Made by a program: the position numbers and the translations under genes | Part shown: positions 1 through 8,767 of the stretch, in pieces | Layout of the letters: every line of letters begins with the position of its first letter | How positions within the stretch are numbered: position 1 is the stretch's first letter | Notes under the pieces: generated by a model | Database searches by the model: none | What the model was told of the DNA's origin: nothing | What the model saw: the letters and a program-made list of their open reading frames with translations, nothing else | Origin: Anoxybacillus tepidamans PS2 | GTDB lineage: Bacteria > Bacillota > Bacilli > Bacillales > Anoxybacillaceae | Length of the DNA: 64,000 nt | NCBI RefSeq assembly: GCF_000620165.1 | Contig: NZ_JHVN01000001.1 | Location: 186,001 to 250,000, forward strand | Reading direction: 5' to 3'

Positions 1-164
1 TTAATGATACGAATGCGTTCATTATCAACGAACGAAACGCTTACTTCCGCTCCAGCGGGAACGTGCTCAACTTCCGCTGCATAATTTAACAGTTCTGCAA
101 TCAGATTGGTTTGATCTGCTGTTACCTCATTCGTCTCATCAATCCAATCAATATGTAGCCTCAT
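1..164 (-). CDS. ybeY: YbeY endoribonuclease, N-terminal part (cut by window edge)
   Basis: The first 54 codons of a minus-strand gene are present; the rest lies outside the window. The start reads MRLHIDWIDETNEVTADQ and continues to a VSFVDNERIRI segment typical of the N-terminal half of YbeY, the metal-dependent RNase for 16S rRNA 3'-end maturation and ribosome quality control. The catalytic H-x3-H-x5-H motif is not in view. In B. subtilis ybeY (yqfG) follows phoH and pgpH (yqfF); here 467 bp of non-coding sequence with a terminator and a dispersed repeat separates it from phoH, so it probably has its own promoter. Confidence 0.85.
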   Translation of the reverse strand, partial: MRLHIDWIDETNEVTADQTNLIAELLNYAAEVEHVPAGAEVSVSFVDNERIRII

Positions 165-202
165 CTTTTTTGCCTCACCTTTTCTTCAATTTTATAGCGA
201 AT

Positions 203-413
203 CACAAGTGTTGTTGATCCATTATTTTACTTAAAAAAACAAAATAGTATGGCTAAACACTGGCTTTTCTGCCGAGGTCGGCAAGCATGGCTCCCTCGAA
301 CAATGAACGCTTTGCAGGCAAATGAATTTTGTCCGTTGATGTTATTGTTCAACCAGAGGCAGAAAAGCTAGGAATCAAGCAATGTTAATTGGTTTTTATT
401 GGATAATCAACAC
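203..413 (+). repeat. Dispersed inverted-end repeat, copy 1 (flipped core)
   Basis: One of three related copies in the window. The left end begins CACAAGTGTTGTTGATCC at 203 and the right end finishes TTGGATAATCAACAC at 413; read inward from each end they are imperfect inverted repeats sharing GTGTTG-(A/T)T-x-ATCC. Inside is a core bounded by GGCTTTTCTGCC (262-273) and GGCAGAAAAGCT (358-369). A 25-base block at 305-329 is identical to 24630-24654 in copy 2 on the same strand, although the ends of the two copies lie in opposite orientation, so the core is inverted relative to the ends. No reading frame is evident. A MITE-like element is the likeliest identity. It fills most of the phoH-ybeY gap; nothing recognisable remains in 414-440 or 472-631. 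Confidence 0.75.
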
Positions 414-440
414 ACCTGATAGCGAATATAACTTTACGAT

Positions 441-468
441 AAAAAGAGACCCATTCTCGAAATGGGCC
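441..468 (-). terminator. Rho-independent terminator after phoH
   Basis: On the minus strand a CCCATT/AATGGG stem with a five-base loop is followed by TCTCTTTTT. It ends the yqfC-yqfD-phoH transcript and uncouples ybeY from it. Confidence 0.75.
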
Positions 469-631
469 TTACATTGTTATTAGAGTGGCCAAGAACATGT
501 TCAGTAAAATATTTCCATTACAGACGAGGTGCTGGCCGATTCGCTAAAGCCATTCATCTTACATGCACGCTTTCTCTTCTCATCATATCATAAACACACT
601 TCAAAAGGAAAAATCAATATACTGATTCTCT

Positions 632-1594
632 TCATATTCCTGCACGATCGTACGCCTCGATGATTTTTCCGACAAGCGGATGACGAACCACGTCTGCCTG
701 TTCTAAAAAGATAAAGGAAATTCCACCGACGGACGATAAAACTTCCTTCGCAGCTGCAAGCCCGGACTGGACGCCTTTTGGCAAGTCGACTTGAGAAATA
801 TCTCCTGTGATCACCATTTTCGATCCAAATCCTAATCGAGTTAAAAACATTTTCATTTGTGATGGTGTCGTATTTTGCGCTTCATCTAAAATGACGAACG
901 CATCTTCTAGCGTGCGACCGCGCATATAGGCAAGCGGTGCAATCTCAATAGTTCCTCGCTCAATAAGGCGTTGTGTATGGTCGGTTCCCAATATATCGTG
1001 AAGCGCATCATAAAGCGGCCGCAAATATGGATCGACTTTTTCCTTTAAATCTCCCGGCAAAAAACCTAAATTTTCACCAGCCTCTACCGCTGGACGCGTT
1101 AAAATGATGCGCTTTACATGGCCATTTTTTAGCGCATGCACAGCCATGACAACCGCTAAGTACGTCTTTCCTGTTCCAGCTGGGCCAATGCCAAATACGA
1201 GGTCATGTTTTTTAATTGCCGCTACATAGTGGCGCTGTCCTAACGTTTTTACGCGAACCGGCTTTCCTTTTGCATTTTTTGTGATCTCTTCTTCATACAG
1301 TTCAGTAAAATATTCAAGCGTCCCGTTTTTCGCCATTTGAATAGCATACATAACATCCCGCTCGCTAACGGTGACTCCTTTGCGAATGATGATTAATAAA
1401 TGGCGCAATATATCGTCAACGAGCTGAACATTTTCATGGCTCCCAGAGACATGTACGACTTCCCCTCTTGTCACAATCGAAACGCCTAACTCTTGTTCAA
1501 TTCGTTTTAAGTGAACGTCATGAGTGCCAAAAAGGGAAATCGCTTCATTTGCATTTTCTAATTGTTGGCTTATTGTCACAAACTCTTCTGACAT
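632..1594 (-). CDS. phoH: PhoH-family ATPase
   Basis: A 320-residue PhoH-like protein: an N-terminal KH-like segment (about residues 1-100) followed by a P-loop ATPase. Walker A is GPAGTGKT (137-144) and Walker B is VILDEAQN (about 234-241). The family is ATP-binding and linked to RNA metabolism; the exact substrate is unsettled. Length and start (MSEEFVTISQQ) are usual. It is the last gene of yqfC-yqfD-phoH, three bases after the yqfD stop. In B. subtilis pgpH follows directly; here a terminator follows. Confidence 0.93.
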   Translation of the reverse strand: MSEEFVTISQQLENANEAISLFGTHDVHLKRIEQELGVSIVTRGEVVHVSGSHENVQLVDDILRHLLIIIRKGVTVSERDVMYAIQMAKNGTLEYFTELYEEEITKNAKGKPVRVKTLGQRHYVAAIKKHDLVFGIGPAGTGKTYLAVVMAVHALKNGHVKRIILTRPAVEAGENLGFLPGDLKEKVDPYLRPLYDALHDILGTDHTQRLIERGTIEIAPLAYMRGRTLEDAFVILDEAQNTTPSQMKMFLTRLGFGSKMVITGDISQVDLPKGVQSGLAAAKEVLSSVGGISFIFLEQADVVRHPLVGKIIEAYDRAGI

Positions 1595-1597
1595 TCT

Positions 1598-2785
1598 CTA
1601 GTCTCCTTGAACAATAGGTTGTGGTATCGCAATATTTTCAATGACTTGATAATGAATCTCTACTTTTACTTTACCATTCTCTCTCACCGCATGCAAAACC
1701 TTTTCTCCTTTAATGGAAGCATCTTCCTCTAATTTTGTTTTTAGCTCGTTCCGCGCGATCTCTTTTGCTTTTTGAAACGCCTCATTCCACGAATAGGTTC
1801 GTTTTACTTCCTCTGTTTCTCGATAAATGACCCGCTCATAAAAGATCGGCAGTTCCCAACGCCAAAACCGAAACGCCTTTTTTTGCTTTTCAATTTTATA
1901 ATGTTTAAACTGCGGGTTTTTAAATCCTTTGACAGGAATCGAAAAAAACTTCCCTGTTATATAATCTTTCTCAATATACTTTCCAGTAAACACATGAAAA
2001 ACAGCATTGAGCGGTAGGACAACGCTAGACTTGTACCATGTTTCGCCAAAAATTTTTCCCCGGGCTGGCACGAGTTTCGTTTTGCCTTCTGTTCCAATAA
2101 TCCCTGATACTAAAACTTGTCCTTTTGTTACATAGTCGTGAACAGACACAAGCGGCTGCCCTTCTTCAACAAACATATTAGTAATAACTGCCTTCTTTTT
2201 GGCTACTAAATGGCGGACAGGAATTTTTTCCGGTTCCTTCGGTTTCTTTTTTTCCACGACTTGAAAATAAAAGGTAGTCCCTTTTAATTCAACTCCTACC
2301 CATGTGATCGTTTCAATGCGTTCCGTCAATTTTTGCTGGATTGTTTCAGGAGGGGCAAGAAGAAATTGAAACGCTCCCCTTTCAACCCCCATTTGTTTTA
2401 ATTCTTTTAAAATGCGGTACTCCGTTTCCGGTTTGGCACCTTGAACACGCATATCCCACACCATGTTTGAGAGCAAAAATACAACGGTAAAAAATAATAA
2501 AAGCCCAATAACAAACCCGCTATTTTTTATCGTCCTTTTCACTAAAAAAGGAAACCCGCTTCTTCCTATAAAAAAAATTTTACATTCGCTTTTTCGTACA
2601 ACAGTACGCATGCGCGGTACATCTTTCAAAAGGATAAAAAAAGTTGCTGTATTTTCACTTTGTTTTCTGACGCTCCAAATATATATCCCGTTGCGTAAGC
2701 AAGCATTAATAAACCGTTCTACTCCTCTTCCTTGCACCTTAAGTTTTACGCTCCCGTAAAAAAAATTAAGCCATTTGTTCTTCAT
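1598..2785 (-). CDS. yqfD: Sporulation protein YqfD
   Basis: A 395-residue protein matching YqfD, a mother-cell sporulation protein of the sigmaE regulon needed for efficient sporulation; its biochemical role is unknown. The N-terminal domain (about 1-85) is followed by one membrane segment near 90-110 (FVIGLLLFFTVVFLLSNMVW) and a large basic, lysine-rich soluble region with repeated valine-rich beta stretches. Start MKNKWLNFFYG has an AAGGAGGAAG ribosome site. It lies between yqfC and phoH as in other bacilli. Confidence 0.92.
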   Translation of the reverse strand: MKNKWLNFFYGSVKLKVQGRGVERFINACLRNGIYIWSVRKQSENTATFFILLKDVPRMRTVVRKSECKIFFIGRSGFPFLVKRTIKNSGFVIGLLLFFTVVFLLSNMVWDMRVQGAKPETEYRILKELKQMGVERGAFQFLLAPPETIQQKLTERIETITWVGVELKGTTFYFQVVEKKKPKEPEKIPVRHLVAKKKAVITNMFVEEGQPLVSVHDYVTKGQVLVSGIIGTEGKTKLVPARGKIFGETWYKSSVVLPLNAVFHVFTGKYIEKDYITGKFFSIPVKGFKNPQFKHYKIEKQKKAFRFWRWELPIFYERVIYRETEEVKRTYSWNEAFQKAKEIARNELKTKLEEDASIKGEKVLHAVRENGKVKVEIHYQVIENIAIPQPIVQGD

Positions 2786-2803
2786 TGTCTTCCTCCTTGA
2801 CCA

Positions 2804-3091
2804 CTATTCCTCTAAATAGATTACATGGTTTATTTTTCCTTCGAGTAAAATTTCTTCCGGTAAAATGGTCTTAATGACAAACTGTTCACCGCGAACGAGC
2901 AGCTGCCCCTGTTTTAACAGCAAACGCAATTCTTTATCGCTAAATGTTAGCAAACCACGATGGTTTTCGATATAAATATGTATATGTCCAATCATCGTAA
3001 TGCGAGGAAGGTCCATCACAAGATCGGCAGGCAGTTCCAATTGATTCGTTAACCAATTTCTCACTTGCTGGCGCCATTTTTTTACCATCAA
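2804..3091 (-). CDS. yqfC: Sporulation protein YqfC (YabP/YqfC family)
   Basis: A 95-residue soluble protein of the YabP/YqfC family. YabP is a forespore-coat morphogenetic protein; YqfC is the sigmaE-regulated partner encoded beside YqfD. The central LPRITMIGHIHIYIENHRG and the following short beta segments are typical. It is first in the yqfC-yqfD-phoH unit. Upstream, where B. subtilis has yqeZ, floA and yqfB, there is only a 100-bp gap with the yqeY terminator. Confidence 0.9.
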   Translation of the reverse strand: MMVKKWRQQVRNWLTNQLELPADLVMDLPRITMIGHIHIYIENHRGLLTFSDKELRLLLKQGQLLVRGEQFVIKTILPEEILLEGKINHVIYLEE

Positions 3092-3149
3092 AACGAACCC
3101 CCTTTCATCTCATACATATGAAAAAAAAGGGGCATATAGCACAACCGGC

Positions 3150-3195
3150 ATAAAAAAAGAAGGTTTTGCTTTAAAGCAAAACCTTCTTTTTTTAT
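3150..3195 (-). terminator. Strong terminator at the end of yqeY
   Basis: A near-perfect palindrome: AGAAGGTTTTGCTTT pairs with AAAGCAAAACCTTCT and is flanked by A and T runs on both sides, so it can act in both directions. The yqeY stop codon sits inside it. Confidence 0.88.
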
Positions 3196-3638
3196 GCCAG
3201 GTGTTGTTGAACAAGTTTGTTGACAAGTGAACCATCCGCTTTTCCTTTTACTTTTGGCATGATGGCTCCCATCACTTTTCCCATGTCCGCTTTCGAAGAA
3301 GCTCCAACTTCGGCAATCGTCTGCTTTACGATTTCCGTTAACTCTTCTTCAGTTAGCTGTTTAGGCATATATAATTCAAGTATACGAATTTCTTCTTTTG
3401 TTTTGTCGGCAAGGTCTGAACGACCAGCGTTTTCGAATTCTTGGAGGGAGTCTTTACGTTGTTTCAATTCGCGAGAAAGTACAGTCAGCTCTTCATCCTC
3501 AGACAGCTGGCTTTTGCCAAGTTTAATCGCCTCGTTTTGCAACGACGCTTTCACCATCCGAATGACGGAGAGTTTTTCTTTTTCCTTGTTTTTCATCGCT
3601 TGTTTCATATCATCATTTAAACGTTCAAGAAGACCCAT
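3192..3638 (-). CDS. yqeY: GatB/YqeY domain protein
   Basis: A 148-residue protein of the YqeY family, which resembles the tail domain of the amidotransferase subunit GatB and is thought to bind tRNA. It starts [31 protein letters not shown]; the C-terminal [18 protein letters not shown] is the conserved GatB-like signature. It follows rpsU by 14 bp, as in most bacilli. No catalytic function is established. Confidence 0.92.
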   Translation of the reverse strand: MGLLERLNDDMKQAMKNKEKEKLSVIRMVKASLQNEAIKLGKSQLSEDEELTVLSRELKQRKDSLQEFENAGRSDLADKTKEEIRILELYMPKQLTEEELTEIVKQTIAEVGASSKADMGKVMGAIMPKVKGKADGSLVNKLVQQHLA

Positions 3639-3652
3639 AAATACACCCTCTT

Positions 3653-3826
3653 TTAATGCTTGCGCTTTCTAGCCGCTTCAGACTTTTTCTTGCGTCTTAC
3701 GCTTGGCTTCTCATAGAATTCACGCTTTCTTGCCTCTTGCAACGTACCTGTTTTTGAAACAGCACGTTTGAAGCGACGAAGAGCATCTTCAAGCGATTCG
3801 TTTTTGCGAACGATTGTTTTTGACAT
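3653..3826 (-). CDS. rpsU: 30S ribosomal protein S21
   Basis: A 57-residue basic protein, [19 protein letters not shown] to a [12 protein letters not shown] tail, matching ribosomal protein S21 (bS21) in length and sequence. It sits on the 30S platform near the anti-Shine-Dalgarno region and affects initiation. The start at 3826 follows GAGGGAGGGAAGTAG; the frame is open upstream but those codons precede the ribosome site and do not look like S21. Confidence 0.96.
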   Translation of the reverse strand: MSKTIVRKNESLEDALRRFKRAVSKTGTLQEARKREFYEKPSVRRKKKSEAARKRKH

Positions 3827-3977
3827 TCTACTTCCCTCCCTCCGAACAACGCCACTTGCATTTGTGTTACTAGACATGTACTTGTCAATTATAATATATC
3901 CTTTACAGCAGGTCAACTAAAAAAGCTGTCATTCTCTCCCTCTCTTGTCCATACAATGGTGAAGAAGGGAGAGAAGC

Positions 3978-4904
3978 ATGATGCATTTATTTATATTATT
4001 TTCCTTATATATAGGCATTTTCTTGCTTGGTATGTTTATGATGAAATCAGGCCTTTACATGCTTTCCGGCCATCGGTTAAAGAAATGGCTCATGCACTTT
4101 ACAAAAACCCCTTTTCAAAGCTTTCTCACGGGCACGCTCATTACAGCGCTCCTGCAGAGCAGTTCAGCGATGATGGTGATTACTGTCGGTCTTGTCGCAA
4201 CGGGCTATTTAACATTCCGACAATCGATTGGCATTATTTTAGGCAGCAATATCGGCTCAACGATTACAACCGAAATTATTACTCTTGATCTCGGAAGAGG
4301 CGCCATCCCTATGTTGCTGATTGGATCATTTCTTGTTTTTTTCGTTCGCCATCGCGTTGGCTATAGTATAGGAATGACACTCGCTGGGCTTGCTTGCTTG
4401 TTTTTTGCGATGGAAGGATTTAGCGCTCTTGCCAAGCCGCTTTCATCTTATCCTCTTGTCTACAAATGGCTAGAGCAAACGAATCACTCACATCTATTAG
4501 GAATCCTTGTCGGTACAGTATTAACGTCCATCATACACTCGAGCGCAGCCACCATCGGCATTACAATGGGGTTTCTCCATGAACGCTTGCTGAATGTGCC
4601 AGCAGGTATTGCCATTCTCCTCGGCGCCAACATCGGGACATGTGTGACTGGGCTTTTAGCAAGTATCGGGGCAAGCCGAGAAGCGAAATTAACCGCTTAT
4701 ACACATTTATGGTTCAACGTTGTCGGTGTCGGGCTGTTTTATTTTTGGATTCATCCGTTGGCCGCTTTTGTCGGCCTATTGACCCCGAAACCAGATGTGC
4801 AGCTTGCGCACGTCAGCGTCTTATTCAACGTCATTTGTTCTGTCGTTGCTTTGCCATTCACTCGTTCCATTGAATCATGGATTATGTTTGTACATAAAAA
4901 ATAG
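3978..4904 (+). CDS. yqeW: Na/Pi cotransporter-family membrane protein YqeW
   Basis: A 308-residue, very hydrophobic protein of the Na+/phosphate (NptA/PNaS) cotransporter family. Two inverted repeats each carry the QSS signature: TALLQSSSAMMVITVGL (about 57-73) and TSIIHSSAATIGITMGF (about 180-197), with GANIGT-type loops after each. It corresponds to B. subtilis YqeW, whose substrate is not proven; phosphate uptake is inferred from the family. The start follows GGGAGAGAAGC. It faces deoC tail-to-tail with one base between the stop codons. Confidence 0.88.
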   Translation: MMHLFILFSLYIGIFLLGMFMMKSGLYMLSGHRLKKWLMHFTKTPFQSFLTGTLITALLQSSSAMMVITVGLVATGYLTFRQSIGIILGSNIGSTITTEIITLDLGRGAIPMLLIGSFLVFFVRHRVGYSIGMTLAGLACLFFAMEGFSALAKPLSSYPLVYKWLEQTNHSHLLGILVGTVLTSIIHSSAATIGITMGFLHERLLNVPAGIAILLGANIGTCVTGLLASIGASREAKLTAYTHLWFNVVGVGLFYFWIHPLAAFVGLLTPKPDVQLAHVSVLFNVICSVVALPFTRSIESWIMFVHKK

Positions 4905-4905
4905 A

Positions 4906-5577
4906 TTAATAGTCAGATGAAGCTGTTTTCCCTTGAACAATCGCCGCTCCCGAACTTGTGCCGATTCGCGTTGCACCGGCCTGAATCATCGCTTCAGCTC
5001 CCTGAAGATCGCGAACGCCGCCCGATGCTTTCACGCCAATGTTTGGTCCAACCGCTTGCCGCATCAATGCGATGTCTTCGACCGTCGCGCCGCCGGTGGA
5101 AAATCCCGTCGATGTTTTCACATAATCAGCCCCTGCCTCGACTGCTAAGCGGCAAGCTCGCACTTTTTCTTCTTCCGTAAGCAGGCACGTTTCGATAATC
5201 ACTTTAACAAGCGCTTTTCCTTTCGCCGCATCGACAACAGCGCGAATGTCGCGTTTCACCAACTCGTCATCGCCGTCTTTTAAAGCTCCGATATTGATAA
5301 CCATATCGACTTCTGTCGCGCCTTTTTCGATTGCATCTTTCGTTTCGAACGCTTTTGTTTCCGGTGTATTAGCGCCGAGAGGAAACCCTATAACCGTACA
5401 TACTTTAACATCTGTGCCCTTTAGAAGCTCGGAAGCAGTCACTACCCACGTCGGATTTACACAAACAGAAGCAAATCCATGTTTTTTTGCCTCTTCGCAT
5501 AATTGAACAATTTGACTTTTTGTTGTATTCGCTTTCAATAGCGTATGATCAATCATTTTTGCAATGTTATTTGCCAT
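4906..5577 (-). CDS. deoC: Deoxyribose-phosphate aldolase
   Basis: A 223-residue class I aldolase that cleaves 2-deoxyribose 5-phosphate to glyceraldehyde 3-phosphate and acetaldehyde in deoxynucleoside salvage. Visible catalytic residues are the Schiff-base lysine in [10 protein letters not shown] (K154), the second lysine in GVKASGG (K183) and the aspartate in EVDMVINIG (D91). It stands alone here, between yqeW and mtaB, without the usual deoR, nupC or pdp neighbours. It starts [15 protein letters not shown] after an AGGAGA ribosome site. Confidence 0.95.
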   Translation of the reverse strand: MANNIAKMIDHTLLKANTTKSQIVQLCEEAKKHGFASVCVNPTWVVTASELLKGTDVKVCTVIGFPLGANTPETKAFETKDAIEKGATEVDMVINIGALKDGDDELVKRDIRAVVDAAKGKALVKVIIETCLLTEEEKVRACRLAVEAGADYVKTSTGFSTGGATVEDIALMRQAVGPNIGVKASGGVRDLQGAEAMIQAGATRIGTSSGAAIVQGKTASSDY

Positions 5578-5663
5578 ATGAAGTATATCTCCTTTCTCCT
5601 GTTAAAGAAGTCTGACCTCAATCATCATACCATTTTTCATTTTCAAAAACTAGTTCCTTCAAA

Positions 5664-5691
5664 CAAAAAACCCAGCACAAAACGCTGGGTT
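5664..5691 (-). terminator. Terminator after mtaB
   Basis: On the minus strand ACCCAGCGTTTTGTGCTGGGT is followed by TTTTTTG. It overlaps the mtaB stop codon and ends the long hrcA-to-mtaB transcript ahead of deoC. Confidence 0.88.
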
Positions 5692-7054
5692 ACGAACTTA
5701 ATTTCATTTGTCCGGCTACCTCGTCCGATACAACGCGGACAAATTCCCCTTCGTTATACGGGTAGCCTGCCTTTGTAATTTTAACTTTGACAAGCTGACC
5801 GATCATTTCTTCTGTTGCTGGGAATTTTACTTTTAAGTAATTGTCCGTATATCCGACATATAAGCCGCTTTCCGGTTCTTCCTTATACCGCTCTTCCGGA
5901 ATGACCTCAAGTACTTGTCCCTCAAATTGCGATGCATATTCTTTAGCGAGTTGGTCAGAAAGAGCGATAAGGCGATGAACGCGCTCGTTTTTCACTTCTT
6001 CGTCCACTTGATCTGGCATACGAGCTGCAGGCGTTCCATTTCGCTTCGAATACGGGAACACATGGAGTTCTGAAAATTGATTATCACGAATGAAGTTGTA
6101 CGTTTCCATGAACTCTTCTTCCGTCTCCCCAGGGAAGCCGACGATGATATCAGATGTCACAGCCAATCCAGGCAATGCTTCACGCAATTGCGCTAGCCGC
6201 TCCGCAAAAAATTCCGTTGTATACTTGCGGCGCATTCGCTTCAAGACGCTGTTTGAACCGGATTGAAGCGGAATATGCAAATGGCGGACAATCTTATTGG
6301 ATGTTTTCAGCACATCGATCACTTCATCCGTAATTTGGCTTGCCTCAATCGATGAAATGCGAAGCCGCTTTAAGCCGACAACTTGCGCATCAATATCGCG
6401 CAGCAATGCCGCTAAATTGTAATCTTTCATATCCTCTCCGTAACCGCCCGTGTGAATGCCAGTTAGAACAATTTCTTTATAGCCGGCATCTACGAGCTGC
6501 TGCGCCTGGCGGATCACTTCCTTTGGATCGCGGGAACGCATGAGGCCGCGCGCCCATGGGATGATGCAAAACGTACAGAAATTATTGCATCCTTCCTGAA
6601 TTTTTAAAGATGCGCGCGTGCGGTCTGTAAACGCAGGAACGTCCAATTCCTCATAGACGCGCGTTTTCATAATGTTTCTTACACCGTTAATCGGCTGGCG
6701 CTCCCGCTTAAATTGTTCAATATAGTCAAGAATTTTAGCACGGTCTTGCGTTCCAATGACAATATCGACGCCAGGAATCGCCATGACTTCTGCTGGAGAA
6801 GTCTGCGCATAACAACCGGTAACGCAAATAACGGCGTCAGGATTTTGCCGGATCGCTCTCCGGATGACCTGCCGGCTTTTTTTATCCCCGGTGTTTGTTA
6901 CTGTACACGTATTAATGACATACACGTCAGCCTGGCTTTCAAATTCCTTCCGCTCATAACCTGCCTGCTTAAATAGCTGCCAAATGGCCTCTGTTTCATA
7001 ATGATTCACTTTGCATCCTAACGTATGAAAAGCCACTGTTGCCAATGTTCTCAC
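5690..7054 (-). CDS. mtaB: tRNA t6A37 methylthiotransferase MtaB
   Basis: A 454-residue radical-SAM enzyme that converts t6A37 to ms2t6A37 in tRNAs reading ANN codons. The order is an N-terminal MTTase domain with cluster cysteines C14, C50 and C81, a radical-SAM core with CNNFCTFC (C156, C160, C163), and a C-terminal TRAM domain. It is B. subtilis YqeV in both sequence and position, one base after rsmE, at the end of the heat-shock/ribosome-modification operon. Confidence 0.95.
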   Translation of the reverse strand: MRTLATVAFHTLGCKVNHYETEAIWQLFKQAGYERKEFESQADVYVINTCTVTNTGDKKSRQVIRRAIRQNPDAVICVTGCYAQTSPAEVMAIPGVDIVIGTQDRAKILDYIEQFKRERQPINGVRNIMKTRVYEELDVPAFTDRTRASLKIQEGCNNFCTFCIIPWARGLMRSRDPKEVIRQAQQLVDAGYKEIVLTGIHTGGYGEDMKDYNLAALLRDIDAQVVGLKRLRISSIEASQITDEVIDVLKTSNKIVRHLHIPLQSGSNSVLKRMRRKYTTEFFAERLAQLREALPGLAVTSDIIVGFPGETEEEFMETYNFIRDNQFSELHVFPYSKRNGTPAARMPDQVDEEVKNERVHRLIALSDQLAKEYASQFEGQVLEVIPEERYKEEPESGLYVGYTDNYLKVKFPATEEMIGQLVKVKITKAGYPYNEGEFVRVVSDEVAGQMKLSS

Positions 7055-7055
7055 C

Positions 7056-7805
7056 TCACCTTAATTCCCACTCATACGATGCAGCAGCTAGTACATAAAG
7101 GGGAGCCGTTTCCGTCCGCAAAATGCGCGGGCCAAGACCACATAGCAAAAAGCCGCAATCATGTAATAAACGTATTTCATGCTCGGAGAAACCTCCCTCA
7201 GGCCCAAACACAACAAGTAGCGACTCGCCCGGTTTCATTTGACATAAAATGCTTCGCAAAACAGATGTTTCGCCTTGTTTTGCCTCTTCTTCATATGCAA
7301 CGACACAGTGATCCATTGCCTTGGCAAATTCAATTAATTGCTCGATAGTCATCGGCTCATAAATATCAGGAATTCGCGTGCGCTGCGACTGCTCGGCAGC
7401 TTCTTTGGCGATTTTTTTCCATCTATCTAGCTTCTTTCCGGCTTTTTTCTCTTCCCACTTCACGACAGAGCGAGCCGAAAGAAGAGGGATAAAGGAAAAT
7501 GCGCCAAGTTCTGTGCCTTTTTGGACGACAAGCTCGAATTTATCTGCTTTTGGCAACCCGTGCGCAATATAAATGCGAACAGGAAGTTCCCTCTGTTCTT
7601 CTACCCATTTTATAATGCGAAGGGTAAGATTCTCACTGGAAATTCGTTCAATTTCACACAATGCTGCATGACCTTTTTCATCGCAACAAATGACGGTGTC
7701 ACCTTCGTTCATGCGCATGACGCGTACCATATGGTGATAATCGTCCCCCACGATGACGATTTGATTATCAATGACTTGGTCGCTTGAAACAAAATACCGT
7801 TGCAA
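7056..7805 (-). CDS. rsmE: 16S rRNA m3U1498 methyltransferase RsmE
   Basis: A 249-residue SPOUT methyltransferase. It methylates U1498 of 16S rRNA using SAM. An N-terminal PUA-like domain (about 1-70) precedes the knotted catalytic domain, whose motifs are GTELGAFSFIPLLSARSVV, VFGPEGGFS (about 198-206) and LGPRILRTETAP near the C-terminus. Between prmA and mtaB, as yqeU in B. subtilis. Confidence 0.95.
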   Translation of the reverse strand: MQRYFVSSDQVIDNQIVIVGDDYHHMVRVMRMNEGDTVICCDEKGHAALCEIERISSENLTLRIIKWVEEQRELPVRIYIAHGLPKADKFELVVQKGTELGAFSFIPLLSARSVVKWEEKKAGKKLDRWKKIAKEAAEQSQRTRIPDIYEPMTIEQLIEFAKAMDHCVVAYEEEAKQGETSVLRSILCQMKPGESLLVVFGPEGGFSEHEIRLLHDCGFLLCGLGPRILRTETAPLYVLAAASYEWELR

Positions 7806-7820
7806 ACCGACACCTTCTTT

Positions 7821-8759
7821 TCATGCTTTTCTTGCGATTAATGCAACCCAGTCTTCCATGACAAGGGTTTCCTCAATGACAAATCCAGCTTTGATGAGTC
7901 CGTCTTTTACTTCTTGCTTTTTCGCTTGAATAATTCCTGATGTAATAAAATAACCGCCTTGTTTTAACAAACGATGCGCATCATCTACAAAACGCAAAAT
8001 AATCTCAGCTAAAAGATTCGCTACAATAATATCGACCGGTTCCTTTACGTTATCCAGTAAATTCCCCTGTGATACAGATACCGTATTTTGCACTTTGTTC
8101 AATTTCACATTCAGTTTTGCGCTGTCAACCGCAACTGGATCTAAATCGAGCGCTTTTACTGATTTCGCTCCGAGCATAGCGGCTGCGATGCTTAAAATAC
8201 CTGATCCGGTTCCAACATCAATAACATCATCGTTAGAGCGTACACATTTCTCCAACGCCTGAATACACATGACCGTTGTCGGATGGGTTCCTGTGCCGAA
8301 TGCCATGCCAGGGTCCAATTCGATAATAAACTCATCGCTTGAAACCGGCTCGTACACCTCCCATGTAGGCACAATCGTAAACTTTTCTGAAATTTTCACA
8401 GGGTTGTAATATTTCTTCCAAGCTGTCGCCCATTCTTCTTCATTTACTTCGCTAATGGTAATTTTATTTCTTCCAACGTCGATATTATAAAGCATTAAGT
8501 TATTAATTGCTTGTTTGATTTCTTCTACGGTTTCGCCCAAAAAGCTGTTAACAGGCAAATACGCTTTAATAATAACCCCTTCATCTGGATAGTCATCGGG
8601 GTTGAGCTCATAAATTTCCCCAAACGCCGTATCACGCTCTTTTGTTAAATCAAATGGATCTTCAATAACCACTCCGCCAGCGCCTGCTTCATGCAAAATA
8701 TTCGAAATCGCCTCAACCGCTTCCTGCGTCGTATGAATGCTAATTTCTGACCATTTCAT
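7821..8759 (-). CDS. prmA: Ribosomal protein L11 methyltransferase
   Basis: A 312-residue SAM-dependent methyltransferase that trimethylates ribosomal protein L11. It has an N-terminal L11-binding ferredoxin-like domain (about 1-100), then a class I methyltransferase fold with [27 protein letters not shown] (about 180) and [10 protein letters not shown], the NLL motif being diagnostic. It lies eight bases after dnaJ and reads from the same operon. Confidence 0.96.
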   Translation of the reverse strand: MKWSEISIHTTQEAVEAISNILHEAGAGGVVIEDPFDLTKERDTAFGEIYELNPDDYPDEGVIIKAYLPVNSFLGETVEEIKQAINNLMLYNIDVGRNKITISEVNEEEWATAWKKYYNPVKISEKFTIVPTWEVYEPVSSDEFIIELDPGMAFGTGTHPTTVMCIQALEKCVRSNDDVIDVGTGSGILSIAAAMLGAKSVKALDLDPVAVDSAKLNVKLNKVQNTVSVSQGNLLDNVKEPVDIIVANLLAEIILRFVDDAHRLLKQGGYFITSGIIQAKKQEVKDGLIKAGFVIEETLVMEDWVALIARKA

Positions 8760-8767
8760 AAATGTGT

